Below are positions 22,401 through 37,400 of a stretch of 64,000 nucleotides of DNA, one piece after another (position 1 is the first letter of the stretch; each line of letters opens with the position of its first letter). This DNA comes from Heligmosomoides polygyrus polygyrus (Eukaryota > Nematoda > Chromadorea > Rhabditida > Heligmosomidae): contig OX377204.1 in assembly GCA_947396885.1 (NCBI GenBank), forward strand, positions 7,316,001-7,380,000, read 5' to 3'. The notes beneath the pieces were generated by a model. That model had not been told where the DNA came from. It saw nothing but the letters and a program-made list of their open reading frames with translations, and searched no databases. The position numbers and the translations under genes were made by a program.

Positions 22401-25400
22401 GCGAAGTTTTCTGTAGGGTTTTCATCTATTTTATCCTTCACAGAGAGCCTCCAGCTTTACCTGTAAAATCTGGAAATGCGTTTTGATTTCAAAGGGTCAA
22501 ACATGTTTTGAAAAATGTCCTCTTTGGTTTGAAAAGTGCTTACATCTACGCAAATATTGTTTACCATCTTCACGTCGAATTGGACACTTTTGAAATGAAA
22601 TTGGTCACTCTTCAAATCAGATTGGACTATCTCTTAGTGTCTAATTTGATTTGAAAAGAGTCCAATTTGATGGGAAAAGTGGCCAGTTTGATTCGAAACG
22701 TATCCAATTTGACGAGAAAATGGTAAGTGTACATTTCCCACCAACATGACGATCAGCAGGTTATGACAGGAGAACACTGGAAGCGATATGTTAAACAAAA
22801 TGTTTTCCCGTCAGGCGGGACTTGAGCTCGCATCTTCTGCTGACCGGGCGGGAACGCTCTACGCCTAAACCGCTTATCACACCATTGGCGCGTTCGAAAA
22901 AACAACTAGAGTCCCGCCTGGTGCTAGACTTTTTACCACAACAAAACATCGTTTTGTGAACTTACAACCTCAGTACCAGCCAACTGAGGATTAAAGAAAA
23001 TTAATAGAATCAAGTGTTTTCCTATTAAAATCGAACACTTAGCACTTAGGAGTAAACTTTGCAATATTGTACTGGCCTAATGGACAAGAATTTTATGTTT
23101 ATCTGAAGATCCTAGTCATTTTTTTTCTTAAGAAAGTGCATAGGGCAGAATTTTCAGGCGACATTTCTTCAAACAAAAGAAACCTGCCTATGTCAATTAA
23201 CAGGAAAACAGTTACAGGTGTTTTATTTGAAGAAATGTTGCCTAAAAAGTCTCTCCTATGCACTATGTCTTAAGAAAAACGACTAGGATGTTTAGACAAG
23301 CATGAAATTCTTGTCCACTGACCCAGCGCAATATTTGTAAGTTTACTTTAAAGTGCTCTGTTTTCGATTCACTCTTCTAGCAGCGGCCCCTCCCGCTAAG
23401 ATAGGTCCGTTGCGACCATTTATGTTTCGTTATTTGCGTGTCTTAGGAGCTGTTCAGGGCAACTTCGCTATGCGACGCAACGAAATGGTATGGCCGCCCC
23501 CTTAGCCCCAGTTTATACTTGCGCCCCTGCGCGGCGCGGCACCATGATTGGAATAGATATCAACGGGGCGACGCGAAAAATCGAGATCTATGGCGCTCAT
23601 GATGCTGTGCCGCGAGGCGGCGCAAGTATAAACTATGGTTGAAGGATCACTTAAGACCCATACAGACTTCTACGACAGCGGTGCGCGGCCATGATGAAGC
23701 ATAGGGCCGCGACGGCCGCGGCGCGACACTGCGACGCGTGCCGCAGGGAGGGGGCATGCACACTCTTCCGGCTGTCGCGGCGGCTATCGCAGGCGACGCC
23801 GCGCTGAGAGCCGTAGGCTAGAATGGTTCAAACCATTCCTGGCGGCGCGGCATCCACGGGACGTCGGTCCCGTTGCGTAAAACGGTGCTCTAACGTGCCC
23901 GCGCCGCGACCGCCGGATCTCGCGGAGGTAGCCGTCGCCCCACTTGCTGCGCCGCGGTGTCGCAGAAGTGTGCATGGGCCTTTAGTGTACACGCGACACG
24001 CGACGCGATGTTATGATAAGATCCCGTATCGATCGCGCCAAGAGATCATAACATCGCTCCGCGTGTCGCGTGCACACTGAACTATCTGTATTAGCGAAAT
24101 TTATCGGTCGCGTCGCCCAATCAATGTGGCCACAATACGCGGCGTCTCGTCGCTCGGCGTCGGCAATATAAACGGGCCGCTATATTGGAGGGTTCTATTA
24201 GGCGATCCTCGAGTAATTCTTTACTGTTTGGATCTTGAAAATCACTTTTAATCGATTTTTGCATTTTCTGCAAGTTTTACTCTGCACATTGAGAAGAAGC
24301 AATGTTTTGGTTATGGAGCATTATTGATATATTTGTTGAAAACTTCGGATAAAGTGATTCCGCTCGAATAATGCTGGTAACGTCCATTTACTAACTTTTA
24401 CTTACAGTGGACGGTCCACCTCCGTCACCGAAGGAGTCGAGGGTGTCGTCGCTAGAGCAGCGAGTGAGGGAACTCGAGGCGATGGTCGTCGGCCAGGCCA
24501 CGGCCGGCAACAACACCGCCGTCGTCATACCGGTCACGCCATCGCAGCAGACTAAACGTAGGTTTCTTATCTTTATCGGTTTTTTCGTGACACCCAGGAG
24601 GGCTACATAGTTAGTAGTAGCGATGGTTCAGAGGACCTGCTGGAGTTCAGTTTGGTGACATGAGAAAGTGTGGACCTCGTTGTGCGAATCTGGAAAGCAG
24701 ATCCATCCCGATATTTGCGATTTTTCGGAAACCCTTTCGGCGCTTTGCGTGTTAGCCCTAGTTTATACTTGTGCCGCTGCGCGGCGTGGCACGATGGTCG
24801 GGATAGATATCGACCGGACGGCGCGAAAATCGATATTTATGACGATCGTAGTGCCGCGTCGCGTGGCGGCGCAAGTATAAACTAGGGCTTAAGAGTGCAG
24901 GGGGGGGGGGGGGGAGTGCACGATTGTGATGACAATTTTTCGCGGTGTTAATGGTGGCAGCTCATGAACGATTTTCCTACATAAAGGAACACAATTAATA
25001 GGCAACAACATGTCGAAATAACGAAACTACACCAACGTCGTTACTCAAGTAGACTCAGAATCCGTATTCCTAAATGGGAGGGTGAGACTAGAAAGGACTA
25101 TTCTCGGATCTATCCTAGTCGTAAAAGGGCAACCGTAAGGTGGCAATTGCGCAGATCATCCCATGCAACACGGATATATCCTAGTTCGGGGGGGGGGGGA
25201 GAAATAACTAAAAATTATGTAACCAACTTACTTGAGATTCAAGGAGCGGCTTCAAAAGGACGAAATAGGAACCAAAAACAAACAAATCGCTGTGGTTGTA
25301 GAGAGTCTCGGCGGGCAAAGCGCATTCAAACACAGCTGACCGCCGTCTGACATGTTATAATCCGATTCCATCATAGTGAATGGGTACATAGCTTTATTTG

Positions 25401-28400
25401 TTTACAACTGCGGCGAAACCAAATGTAATTTTGGCGCAATGATACCACGGAGGGTGGGGGCAGCCCATGGGCTTCGACCGACTTAAGCGTAGCAGTCGGA
25501 TATGGTGACTTGGGATTTCCCACATTGTACGCAAACTGACGCGTACATACGTGTAATGCAAGTTGCAGCGAAAGGGGCCTAGGTCAAACGGGTAGAAACT
25601 CGTTCAAATGTGGACTGGCCCCCTCATAGTAGCATTGCGCCGTAATTTCTTTGTGAATTTTGTCAGTTAGGTCCTATTTTGTCCTTTAGAAGTCGCTCCG
25701 TGAGTCTCATGTCAATTTGCTACCTAATTTTTAGCTGTGTCTCTCCCGCCCCCGCCCCCCCCCCCCCCCTGGGGTTCACGGTATTGTCTTTTTGAACTAG
25801 TTTGCTTTTAGTTTTGCTGCTATGGTCAAAGAGCCAGGGGAAGTGAACCTACTCCCCACAGGGATAGGTACTTTTCGGATCTACCCTAGTCGGGAGGATG
25901 TTCTACTCATGTAAAGACATGAATTGGACGTACGTTATACCGCTGCATCAGCAAGTCACGGAATTTGCTCGTAAAGGCGTGTGCGACGTGAGCCCAAAAA
26001 GGTGTTTAAGACCGCAGGGGTGCCTAAACGGATTTTGCCTGTTATATCGACTTGTCCAAGTTTTCTTCACGCAACATCAACTGCTCCCGGGTATGAATCG
26101 CTGTTCTGGGAAGCCACTCTCGGGCCAGCTCGACGCTGACTAGCCTCTGTCCATCAACAGCCGTTAAATGCGGCTCCGACGCCTAATAGACGCAATAACT
26201 GCAGTTCTTTGAGTCAGGAAAAAGACGACATGATCTGGTCAAGTTTCCCAATTCTCCGAAAAGGATGTTCGACGAGCGATCTGAAGGAATTACAAAAAGT
26301 TGGCCAAGTGGGCTATAAATTGACTGGCCAAATGGGTCGTTTGTCATGATCATGGAGCGCAGCGCTCGTAAACACACGACCGCGGCGCCGCTGTCAAAAG
26401 GTACCGCCGGGCTTTCTTTGGATTCCTTTTGAGTGTCGGTGCAGCGATCTCTCTAAAAAGTTTTGGCGCAAATAGGCTCGGGGGGGGGGGGGTCACTGTC
26501 TACTCATTTGCCTTGGTAGGAGGGCATATTTATGTGTCCATTTACCTCAGGAACGGCGTAGCTCAGTCCGTCATGCTGCCTTACGTGGGCCCACCCGAGC
26601 CTATCCGCGTCAAAGTTTTTTCTTCGCCTGCAGTGAACATTTCGAGGAGCTCAAAATGCGGAAGGGTTTTGCCCGTTTGTTCTTCAGAGTGTTCATTGTG
26701 TTCGAAATTTTGAAAGAGAAAAGGAGACGTCGAGGCACTGTTGTACTTTACGGACTCCAGAGGACGAGGAAGGGTCGAAAAACATTTTCGCCCAAACTTC
26801 GCCTAGGGGGTTATTTGGGGTGCTGATCACGAATCTGACATCCGTTTTTCGTTTTACGCTGGAGTACGGTAGGTTACGATAGGTGCTGGTGACTAAGGCT
26901 GCCAAGATCATGGTCACCGATTGCGAGCAATCCCATCCTTCCAAGCCATTCCTGGAAATCGGCTGCGTCCATGTTTAGCTTGTCAAAGACGTCCTTCAGC
27001 TTGAAGTCGCGCAGTTCTTCCTGGCGGCGGTTGTGGAGCAGTGCCTGGAGGGCCATGATGCTTAGATTGCTATCTCTTGATTAGGCCTTCGCCTATCGAA
27101 TAGTTTCCCGCAAAAATGGTTTCCCGCTGATTTGCGAATTTTCAGGCGATCGCTGTGGGACCGCCTGCGTGCTGTGCTCACCCGTAGCACCACAGATAAC
27201 CCCTACAGCCGAAGTCTGGGCGAAATCGGTGACCATGACCTTGGCAGCCTTAGTCACCCGCACCTATTGTAACCTATCGTACTCCAGCGTAAAACGAAAA
27301 ACGAACGTCAGATTCGTGATCGGTGCCCCAGCTAACCCCCATATGCGAAGTTTGGGCGAAATCATTTATTATGACCTCGACACCCTTAATCACTGGTACG
27401 TACCGTAATCTACCGTACTCTAGCGTAAAACGAAAAACGAATGTCAGATTTGTGATCAGCACCCATATAACTTCCCTAGGTGAAGTTTGGGCGAAATCAG
27501 TGACTATGAGCTCGATAGCCTTAGTCACCGGTATGTACCGTAATCTACTGTAATCGGCCGAAATTTCAAAAACGGATGTCAGATTCGTGATCAGCACCCC
27601 AAATAACCCTCTGGGCGAAGTTTGGGCGAAATTTTTTTTCGACCTCTCCTCGTCTTCTGAAGTCTGTAAAGCACAATAGTGCCAAAAGAAGGCGTCGAAA
27701 TCGGGGATTACTAAACACCAAAAAATTGCCTAAAAGCTTGGTCGAATGAAATTGTGCAAAGCAGAGTAATGCTGTTGGCTAAACCCTCAGCGCCTGTTCA
27801 TACTTCGAGCGACAAAAACGCCAAGAGCGACTGGGGCGACGGATGCCGTGTGGTGTACGTAAATACTTACGTATTTCACACTACATTCGTCGTGGCCGGA
27901 GAGTACGCAATTATTTACGTACACCACACTATGTCCGTCGCTCCAGTCACTCTTGTCGCTCGAAGTATGAACATGCCCTTAGGACCCGTTTACACTGCAG
28001 CCCCAAGCGCGAACAGAAATTGATTGTACTACGCGATCGATCAGTACGGTCACTATGCATTAAGCATCGGATCTGATCGAAAATCTTCGGATAATTGGGT
28101 GATTCGGACAACGCTAATTTTGCTGGTCTCGAATTGCTGGCTGATTCGGACTGAGTTATCGAATCGGATATTCGAGTATGATTCATTCGGATCCAGTGTA
28201 TACCATGAACGTCGTCGTGTTGTTCGGGAATTGCTAAGACCACTAGTAGCAGATCGGAATAGAGGCATGGACAGGACATCTTTGGTAGAACGCATCAAAT
28301 TGGCGCGCACGGGTTGATGCGCCAGTTTGCGGGATACTGTAGCATGTGCCTGCTGCCGATGCGTCATGGCTCGCGTCGACGTTTGTTGTACGCCCGCGAT

Positions 28401-31400
28401 GGTGCAACTGGCAAGCGGATCGTGGTGCAGTGGGTAGTGAGGTTGCTTCGTGCGGATGAGCTTGGGGGTTTGGTTATCCTGCGCTGCGGCATTTTCGCCC
28501 CGCATCTCGGAGTCCCTTCCCTCCAGCTGCGGACTCCCCTGAGCGACGAAAGCAGTTTCTACATGAGCAGCTTAGATCGCACCCACCCTAGAATCCCTTT
28601 CCTAACCTGGTTCTGCGCTCGAAGAGTGCAGAATCCATTTTCCCCACCCCCAATCCGTATTGCACCTTGAATGGACAAATGAGGTTAGCTGTTAAGCTAT
28701 CACGCTTAAATAGAGCTGTCATATTGATACAACCGTGTCGAATGCCAATGTTGCGCTCGACGCAAAAAGCCTATTCCGATCTGGTTTTAGCGGCCATAGA
28801 TCCACTCGTGTTGCTCGGCATCCAGAAGTATAAACGGAGCCTCAAAATGTTTATGGCACGAGACAGTCCCGCGGCTCTCTAGGAAAATAAGAGGACTGTG
28901 GAACAACCTCCTCCCCCCCCCCACTAGAAATTGTGATTGTACCCAATCTTTTAAAATAAAAAGTATGAGACTTTTATATGAAGATAACTTTTAAGTGACC
29001 AGAAATGAAAACGAAAAGTGGTACTCGGAAGCCAAAATCAAACTAAATAGTGCCTCACCTATGGGTTAGTTTGTAATTCTTTTATAGAATTTTTTCGTTT
29101 TGTACTTTGAATGCGATTTAAAAAATTTTATCGAAATCCGCACGAAGATTTTCATTTGTAAAATTGATTTTAAGCAATCAATAAAGTTTACGGGAAGCAG
29201 TTGGATCCAAAGCACAGATGGAGTTTACCGCCTACGGGTTAGTGATCTCTTTCGGACGCTAATTAGTTGATATTCACAAAACGGAAGGTTAAAGCAAGTT
29301 GTTGGTGGGGCGCTTCTTCAGTCGCAGATTTTTTCCTTGGTTTGGTTGAATACTTTATAAGCGCTTTAGAGTTGTCGGAGAAAACCAAGTAACTTAGGGC
29401 CTGTTCGTAGTCCGCGACGGAAGCAACTACATAGTCGACTGGGCAAATCATACGTATTGATTTTTGTCAGGCTATCCCTCGCCATCAATCGATCTGTATG
29501 TATTGTACGAGCGAGTCAATCGCTGTCATTGCTCCCATCGAGCTCTACGGACAGGCGCTTGTGCACTGGTTGGCTTTCCAATAGCAGTAGCTTGAGGATT
29601 GTGTGCTTTGATTGTAAAGTAATCAGGGAAATGGATACAAGAGCTTTTTTAACGTAATGCTTTTGAGGAATCGATAAAGAAGCTGAAAGGTGGTGTGCGG
29701 AGGTCAATCGCAGGTTGAGTGGTTCAGCGCTCATGGGTTGGTGAATTTTTGCATGAATTTTTATTGAGCTAGGTGTTAGGGTAATGTCGCGACTAGGACA
29801 AACTCGGTCCAGGCGTTTCTGCCTGTGCTATGCTAAAATAGTTTCCGTTCTTATCGTCTATCTTGAATCACTCTGAAATTCTTGTATTGGTTACTATATA
29901 AGTAAAAAATGAGGAAAAAAGTAGGTTAGGGCCTGTTCATACTCCGAGCGACAAAAGCGACTCGAGCGACTGGGGCGACGGACGTAGTGTGGTGTACGTA
30001 AATAATTACGTACTCCACATTCCGTCCATCGCTCTGTCGCTTTTGTCACTCCTGTCGCGCCACTCGTTCCTGTCGCTCGAGGTATGAACATGCCCTTAGG
30101 TAGCTTGGGGTAGGCTGGTCGTGTTTTTCAAATGAGAAGACCTCGCGCAAGGATTGGCTTTAGTCATTGTATTTGAGATGTGGGTGGTTGATAGTGCAGT
30201 TGGAGGGACTCTGGACTGTCTATTGCACCCCGATTCAAAGTCTTTGGTTCCGGGGGCAGACATAACTCCGACGCCGCGCGAACCCCCCTGGCGTCGCGCA
30301 CGGTGCGCGACGAAATTGGACCAGTTGTCGAGGTACGATGCCTCCGACGGCTACAAACGCTTCCGACAGGGACACGCGGCACGCGTTTGCCTCATTTCAA
30401 CGTTTCTTGGAGATGCTATATGAATGTGGTTTCAATAGGACGATCAGCGACAGTTTATACAGCATTTGCCATGTACAACTTCTTCGGTCAATTTTTACCC
30501 GTGATTATGGTTACACTACGGGAAAAGGTCACTACCACCCATTCTCGGATCATTTGTCCTACTGCAGACAGTTGCCTACCACATTCTGTGGAATCTTAAG
30601 TTTCTTGCTAGAAATGTGGTCTGGGAGCTTGAACACTGAGAACATTTCGTGCTCCGCGGCTAACCATGCGTCACCGAGCGCACGTCCGCGTTTCAGCGCC
30701 GCGATGTTGCACGCGGACAGCGCGCGACGTCGCGTCGGAGTTAGGTCCTGGAGCCCTTTGGTTCGGGTCCCGCCCAGGCCAACCATATCTTCCATCCCTC
30801 AAAGGTCGATGAGTTTATACCAGACTTGTCTTGGAAGGATAAAACACTGGCTTGCCCATCTGCTGGCTGTCGCAGTTCGTTGCATAGACCAAATACGCAT
30901 TCAGAATGCCTGTATAATGTCCTACTATATCTTGTAGAAGTAAAATGCATAGCGTATACATACGTACACTCCACTCTGAGTGAACGAATGCGACCCCAGG
31001 GGCCGGATTCATCAACGACTTACAGCAATTTAACTGAGAAAATACAGCTGAAAACCCTGGTAGTGCGGCAAAATGTTTCACCGTATCACTCGATAAGCTG
31101 CGCTATCAGGGATTTTGGCTGTATTTTCTCTGTTAAATTGCTTTAGTCGTTGATGAATTCGGCTCCAGATGTTGTTTGTTCAGAAGAGTCGTTCGGTCAA
31201 GGGTGAAAAGTGTTGTGTTCGGTTTGCATTCTGCAGCACCTGACTTCACAAGGGTCGATTGATTTCAGATGGTCACGGTCGTTCGTCGCATGTTCCGCCA
31301 CCCACTCAGCTCATCATCTCCAACTCGTCGCCGTCTTCGTCTGTCACTCAACAACTCATGGCGAAAGAAGTCGTCAGCAAAGAAGTGGAGATTGAACGAC

Positions 31401-34400
31401 TTCAGGTATGTGCTCTGCCGCCGCCTTTGATAAGAAGCCCTCATGAGCATTTCTTATGCACCGTCGTCTTGCAGGCGAAGTTGAGAAAGGCGTACGCTCA
31501 AATGGAACGGCAGCAAGCCGACTACGACGAGGAGGTTCGGAAGTTCAAGAAGGACTCCGAGCAGGCCAAGGAGGAGCTTGTGCGGGTTGTGAATAAGTGA
31601 GTGGAATGGCGTGGTTACTGAAGTTCACTCGGATTGAGGTGACAACTACACGTGCACTTCCTGACAGACCAACCAACCCTTTCATTGAGCCCTTAAAAAT
31701 ATCTTCAAAGGACAAATTACTGATTTTTCCCTTTGTTGGCCATCAGCTAGGTCAAATGCAAGTGCGGTTGCCTCTACCTTATCCTATAGAGCTAGAATGC
31801 GTCCCGAAGAAGTCCGCCAAGTGCGGTCTGTAGGCGGTGACATCTTGATGAAGTTCAGCTTTTAGCAAAACGATGGCACAAACGCTCTGCCTATATAGTT
31901 CCTCACGAATGTGAAAATCCCTATATTTTTTCAGGTTAAATGATCTCGAAGCTCAATCAGTGAAGTATCAAGAGAAGGCGAAAACTCTCGACAGTGGCCA
32001 GTTGAACGCCATAGCTGAGACTCAGGAGAAGGTTAGGGCACAGGTGAGTAGATATTCTTAAACACTGTTCATACGTTAGAATGATTTGTTGTAGTTCCGT
32101 GCTAGTCGATTGATGGCGCTACGCTTAATCGATTGGCATGGAGTGCTTGGGGATTTGTCACCCTTTTTGCTTTAAAAAATCGACCATGAGGCGGGATTTA
32201 TACTTTAGACGCGGCGTTGTAAAAGTAACGGATATCGATTAGCTGACGAAGTCGATCGATATTGGTACTTTCCATAACGTCGCGCAGCATGGCGACTGGA
32301 GTATAAAGCCCCGTTTAGCGTCGACGCGACGCAACAGTAAGGATGTGTCCATACTTCGAAACGAGAGTGACTCCTCACCCGTGCAAAATATGCAAATCGA
32401 TTAAAATCGAGCGATCGCCGCCGAAATCCGTTCATATTCGAGCACTGTCGCTGTCGCTTCCATCACTATCGATGCTGTTCATACTTTGCGCAGGCGACTG
32501 GAGCGACTGGGGCGACAGACGGGGTGTCGAGTTCCTAATTACACCATGACGCACTAGTATTCGAAAGAAGTCTCCTATTCTGCAATTACGTACACCACAC
32601 TACGTCCGTCGCTTTACTCGCTGCCGTCGCTCTTGTCGCTGTCGTCGCCTGTTCAAACATTTCGGGCGCTGCCACCCTGGCACAAAGCACCTCGGAAGGA
32701 GGGGGGGGGGTCACCTTGTACTGAGTGGTTATCCGCCTTGGCAGGAACGCACATTAATGCCAAATTACATCGGAAATGGCCCAGCTCAGTTCACTGTAGA
32801 TGTAGAACACAACGCTGTTGCATAAAATTTTATGTTGTACAAAAAACGTTGTATAGGGCCTGTCCTACATGGTGATCCCTCCCCCGAGCCGCCTAGCGCC
32901 CCCGTCGCTCTCTTCGTTCTTGTCGCTGCTGTCGCGAAGTATGGAAAGGCCTTAAGTTCCCTTATCGATTCATCGCGACGCGTGATCGGCGGTTTGTGCA
33001 ATGGCGAGGAGGGAAGCAGAGCGAAAGTCTCCGATTCTGGTCTCTGTCTATTCCTGGGTTTATGAATAATTCGTTGTGTAAAGTGGCAGTAGCGAAACTA
33101 GCGATTATACTCACCAACTCGAAGTTCTCGTTTACGCTTCCGAGTCCGAGCAATGTGATGTCATGTATAGTGGCCAAATTGATCGTGAGAAGCTACCGAT
33201 CAATTTCGCACTACACACGACATTGCATCACTCAATGTCGGAAGTATAAATGGACCCCAGGCGTGATTTATACTTCAGTCACCTGGGGCCAGATTCATCA
33301 ACGAATTACGTAACTTTAACGGAGAATTGTAAGCGAAAAGCTTAAATAACGCGGCTTATCGCTCACCATATCGCTTGATAAGCTGCGTTATCTGAGCTTT
33401 TCGCTTATAATTCTCCGTTAAAGTTACGTAAGTCGTTGATGAATCCGGCCCCTGGCGGCATAGTGTTGCGAAAGTTCAATTCGATCAATATCGATTAGGG
33501 GCACACGATCGATATTCCTAGTTTTTATGACGCCGAGTTTCCAGACAACTGAAGTGTAGAGCTGACCTTTATTGACATCTGTGGTGATTGTACTGCTGTA
33601 GGAAGGACTATTTGAGCATAAACTCTGTCTTAGTCGCTCGAAGAAATGGCGAAGTCTAATGTTTTCAGGAGAAGGAACTTGCTCGACTTCGTAACGAATT
33701 AGCGGAAAAGGAGAAGATAGCGAAACATTACGAGGAAATGAAAAAAGAGTTGAATTATTTGGAGCTACAAAACGAAACCCTCAGTCAGACACTCGATTCC
33801 AAAGAGAGCACTGTCAAAGAGCTTGAGCGGCATCTTGCGGTGAGTTTTACCGTTCAACTGTGCTTTTTTTTCTGCGGAGATTAAGATCTTTTTCCATTTC
33901 AGTCCATGAGAATGGAAGCGACCCTGTACCAGCAGTCCTGCTCGTCTGGATCGACGCCGCTCGCCGACGAGACGGAGTCTCTGGCTGAGATTAGACCCCC
34001 GTTCACTCCGTCCAGGCCTTACACAAAGGTAACGCTAGCTATGATCTTTGCTCAGTTTTTCTGAAGAGTTGTGCAGATCAGTGGGAGAGTTATGGATGGG
34101 AGTAAAAGTCGGGACTACGCCGTGTATTCTATTTCTGCATGACATCGAGAGGGTGCTTTTGAGGACAATAGAGCCTGGTTTTTTTGGACTCCACTGAGGG
34201 GCAGACGTGATGCCATATTTCTCTGTCTCTGCTCTCTGATTTCTCCTATACACCACTCATAGAGATCTGTAGATTTCGAGCATGATCTGATCCTCAGGGT
34301 ACTTAAATCGGGTGTTCTAGAGATTATTCTCCTGTATTTGCGTCCATCTGAAATTGTTAGGTGGTCCTCTTCGGCATCCATATGTAAGGCGTGTCGTTCA

Positions 34401-37400
34401 TCAGGATTTGACTCCATTTTCCTTGAGATTAATGCTTTATAATGCTAAGTGATGGGCCCGTGTAGCGCAGACGGAGGAGGTGCGACTGCCGCGTGCACCC
34501 GATACCAGGTTCCTGATTCGGATCTCCCGCCCAGGCCAACCAAGCCTTCCATCCCTCCGGAGTCGGTGAATTGGTACCAGACTTGTCTGGGAAGGATAAA
34601 TCGCTGATTTGTCCATCGGCTGGCTTCCGCATGTCATTGTATGGCCAAATACGCATTCAAATCGCCTCCACGACATCCCGCTGAAGTAGAATGCGTGGCG
34701 CATTCCAAAAAAGATCAGGTGACGCCGTCCTTTATCCTTTACTAATGAAGTGATGTCGGGCCTATGGTATTGTAGATGTTTCCGACTTTCCCAAGCTCTT
34801 AGGAAGGCGATAACATTGAAGTGTCAACATCAATCAGCTTTGCACGAATCGTGAGTACACTGTAATCATATATCGGTAGAATCTAACATCAAACGATGGC
34901 GGATTCAATGAGAGTCGAACATGAACTGATTCTTCTTCATCACGTCCACCGGAGAATCCGGGAAGTCACTGCTGTCTCCTCCAACGGCTGTCAGCGAAAC
35001 ACTGTGTGATCAGACTCTTCGACTACTTGTTGTTCATTGTACACAAGGAGCAAGAAGATTTGCGAGGGAAGGGAATAGTTGCGCTATCCATTCTGCCAGA
35101 AAGACCGGTCGTAGACGTGCTGAATAGTAGCGATTCCATGGGAAATGAATGGTGGTACGTGATGTATGATCACATTCTCTATCAAGGATTCTGGAATTCC
35201 AGTACATGAACAAGGAAGAGACGAAGGGAAAATGTCTTCAATTCTTTCTGAACTGGTTCGGGTTATGACTGTGTTCGTGTGTTCTTCGTCGATTGATTGA
35301 AGTGACAGGGTGCCTTCAGAGTTTTGATGCCCATCGGACTTTTTTCCCGAGGGAATTATCATAATTTCGAGGTCGCGTAAGGGCGACTGTGGCGGTTTCA
35401 AGGACGCTAATTTCTTCTCGACTCAGTGGCTGTCATTCTGGGCCAATTCTTTGAGACGTGATGGTTAGGGAGTAGCGTGAGGTACAAAAATGTCGTATTT
35501 TGTGGTATTGTTTAAATCTAAAGAAAATTGGGAAAGAATTACGAGGCTGGTTACAATAGGGCCTGTTCATACTCCGAGCGACTGGGGCGACTCGCGCGAC
35601 GGACATAGTGTGGCGTACGTAATTATTTACGTACTCCACACTTTGTCCGTCGCCCCAGTCGCTCCAGTCGGTCTTTTCGCACTTATCGATCGAGGTATGA
35701 ACAGTCCCATAGGCTACATACAGTTTGGCACCAAGGCCTAGACAGGGGTAGTCCTAGTTGGATGGGACCACATTTCAACGACGTGATCGGAGGCAAACGT
35801 GTTCAATACTGCCATAATTCATTCAACAAAAAGGAACCCAAAAAATAGAGGATAAAGAACCGTGTCACTCAACCCCTTCTGGGATGCGCCAGCGCATTCT
35901 ACTTCTACGGGATGTCGTGGAGGCGACATGAATGCGTATTTGGCCATATAAAGACTCTAGGTCGCCAGGCGGTGAAGAAGTCAGCGCCCTATCCTTACCA
36001 GACAAGTCTGGTACCAATTTACCGACCCCAGAAGGATGAAAGGCGTGGTTGGCCTGGGCGGGAAATTCGAACCAGGATACTGGAATCGGGTGCAGGTGAC
36101 AGCCGGAACCTTCTCCGACTGCGCTACACGTGCCCAGAAAGAAACTAACTATAAAGGGACTAGGAACCATTCGGTAAAATGGTGAGTTGGTCTGTGAAGC
36201 ACTTCGAGGGGCCTTGTTTTTGCGTCGACAGAGTGACAGCGCCTGATCTGCCAGTGGCAACTTGAAAGTGCTCGCTCTTCCAGGCCCACTCAACGCTGGG
36301 AGCGAACTTGAGTCCGACTCCTCGACCGAAGAACAGCGGAGGCCTGACAAAGAGTCTTTCAAACTACGCCATCGATGCGAACTGCAATCGACGGGATGAC
36401 GTGTCGGCCGCGATGAGCAGGAGTCTGAGGTGCGTTGGTTTTCAGGTCTCAGCTCAAGGGGTTTATACTCGCTGGTGTCGTGGTTATGTTCGCTCCACCA
36501 GTTGATCCGTTTTAGGTCCACTCAGAGGAAGCTTGTGGACAGTCGGCTACTGGTCAAGTGTCTCAAAGAGACAGTGGAGCGATTAGCCCGCGGAGAGAAT
36601 CCCGACATCAGCCGTTTGCTTGGAATCAAAAGTGGGTTTTTCTGGAACATCTAGCTTCGATCGAATGTGTTTTCACATCAGCGAAGAAAACACCATCGAG
36701 AATCTGGTGAAGGTTTCTGCCCAATTTCGTACTCAACCCTGCTTGTTAGCCTATAGTTTTTGCAACAATGGAGCGTCTCTTGAATTCACTGGGGTTAGGG
36801 TCTTTTCGCACTATTGTAAATACTTTCCTCCAGAGGTCGAGGAGAGGTCGAAAGAAGTTTTTTCGCCCAGACTTTGCCCAGGAGGTGATTTGTGGCACTG
36901 ATCGCGAATCTGATATGCTTTTTGGATACGTTGTTGTACGGTAGGCTACGGTAGGTGCAGGTGACTGAGGTCATTGTCACAGATTTCGCTCACATTTCAG
37001 CTAAAGACATAAGTCACCCGGTAAAGAATACGTATCGATTTTGCTCCAGACCGTCGCCTGGCATTAACCGATTCCTATGCTTTCCACGAACGATCACTCC
37101 GTCACTCCTGCCACGGAGTATGAACAGCGGGCATTATTGTACTTTCACGACTTCAGAGGTCAAGGAAGGGTCGAAAAAAAATTTCGCCCAAACTTCGCCT
37201 AAAGGATTATTTGGGGAGCTGATCACGAATCTGACACTCGTTTTGCGTATTATGCTGGAGTAGTAACACTGTAGGTTACCGGTTAGGTGCAGGTGACTAA
37301 GGTTATGGTCACAGATTTCGTCCCAACTTGGCCCGGGGGGGGGGTTATCTGGGGTGCTGATCACGAATATGACATCCGTTCTTCGTTTTACGCCGGTGTA

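Noticed and set aside
23784..24080. Arg-rich open frames suggesting a gene
   Set aside because: They lie inside GC-rich hairpin MITEs and are explained by the inverted arms.
30338..30937. 199-codon + strand frame
   Set aside because: Its end is a SINE translation and the first part has no recognisable domain or splice sites; kept out for lack of support.
35865..36521. 218-codon - strand frame
   Set aside because: It is made of an inverse SINE copy joined to the antisense of two real exons.
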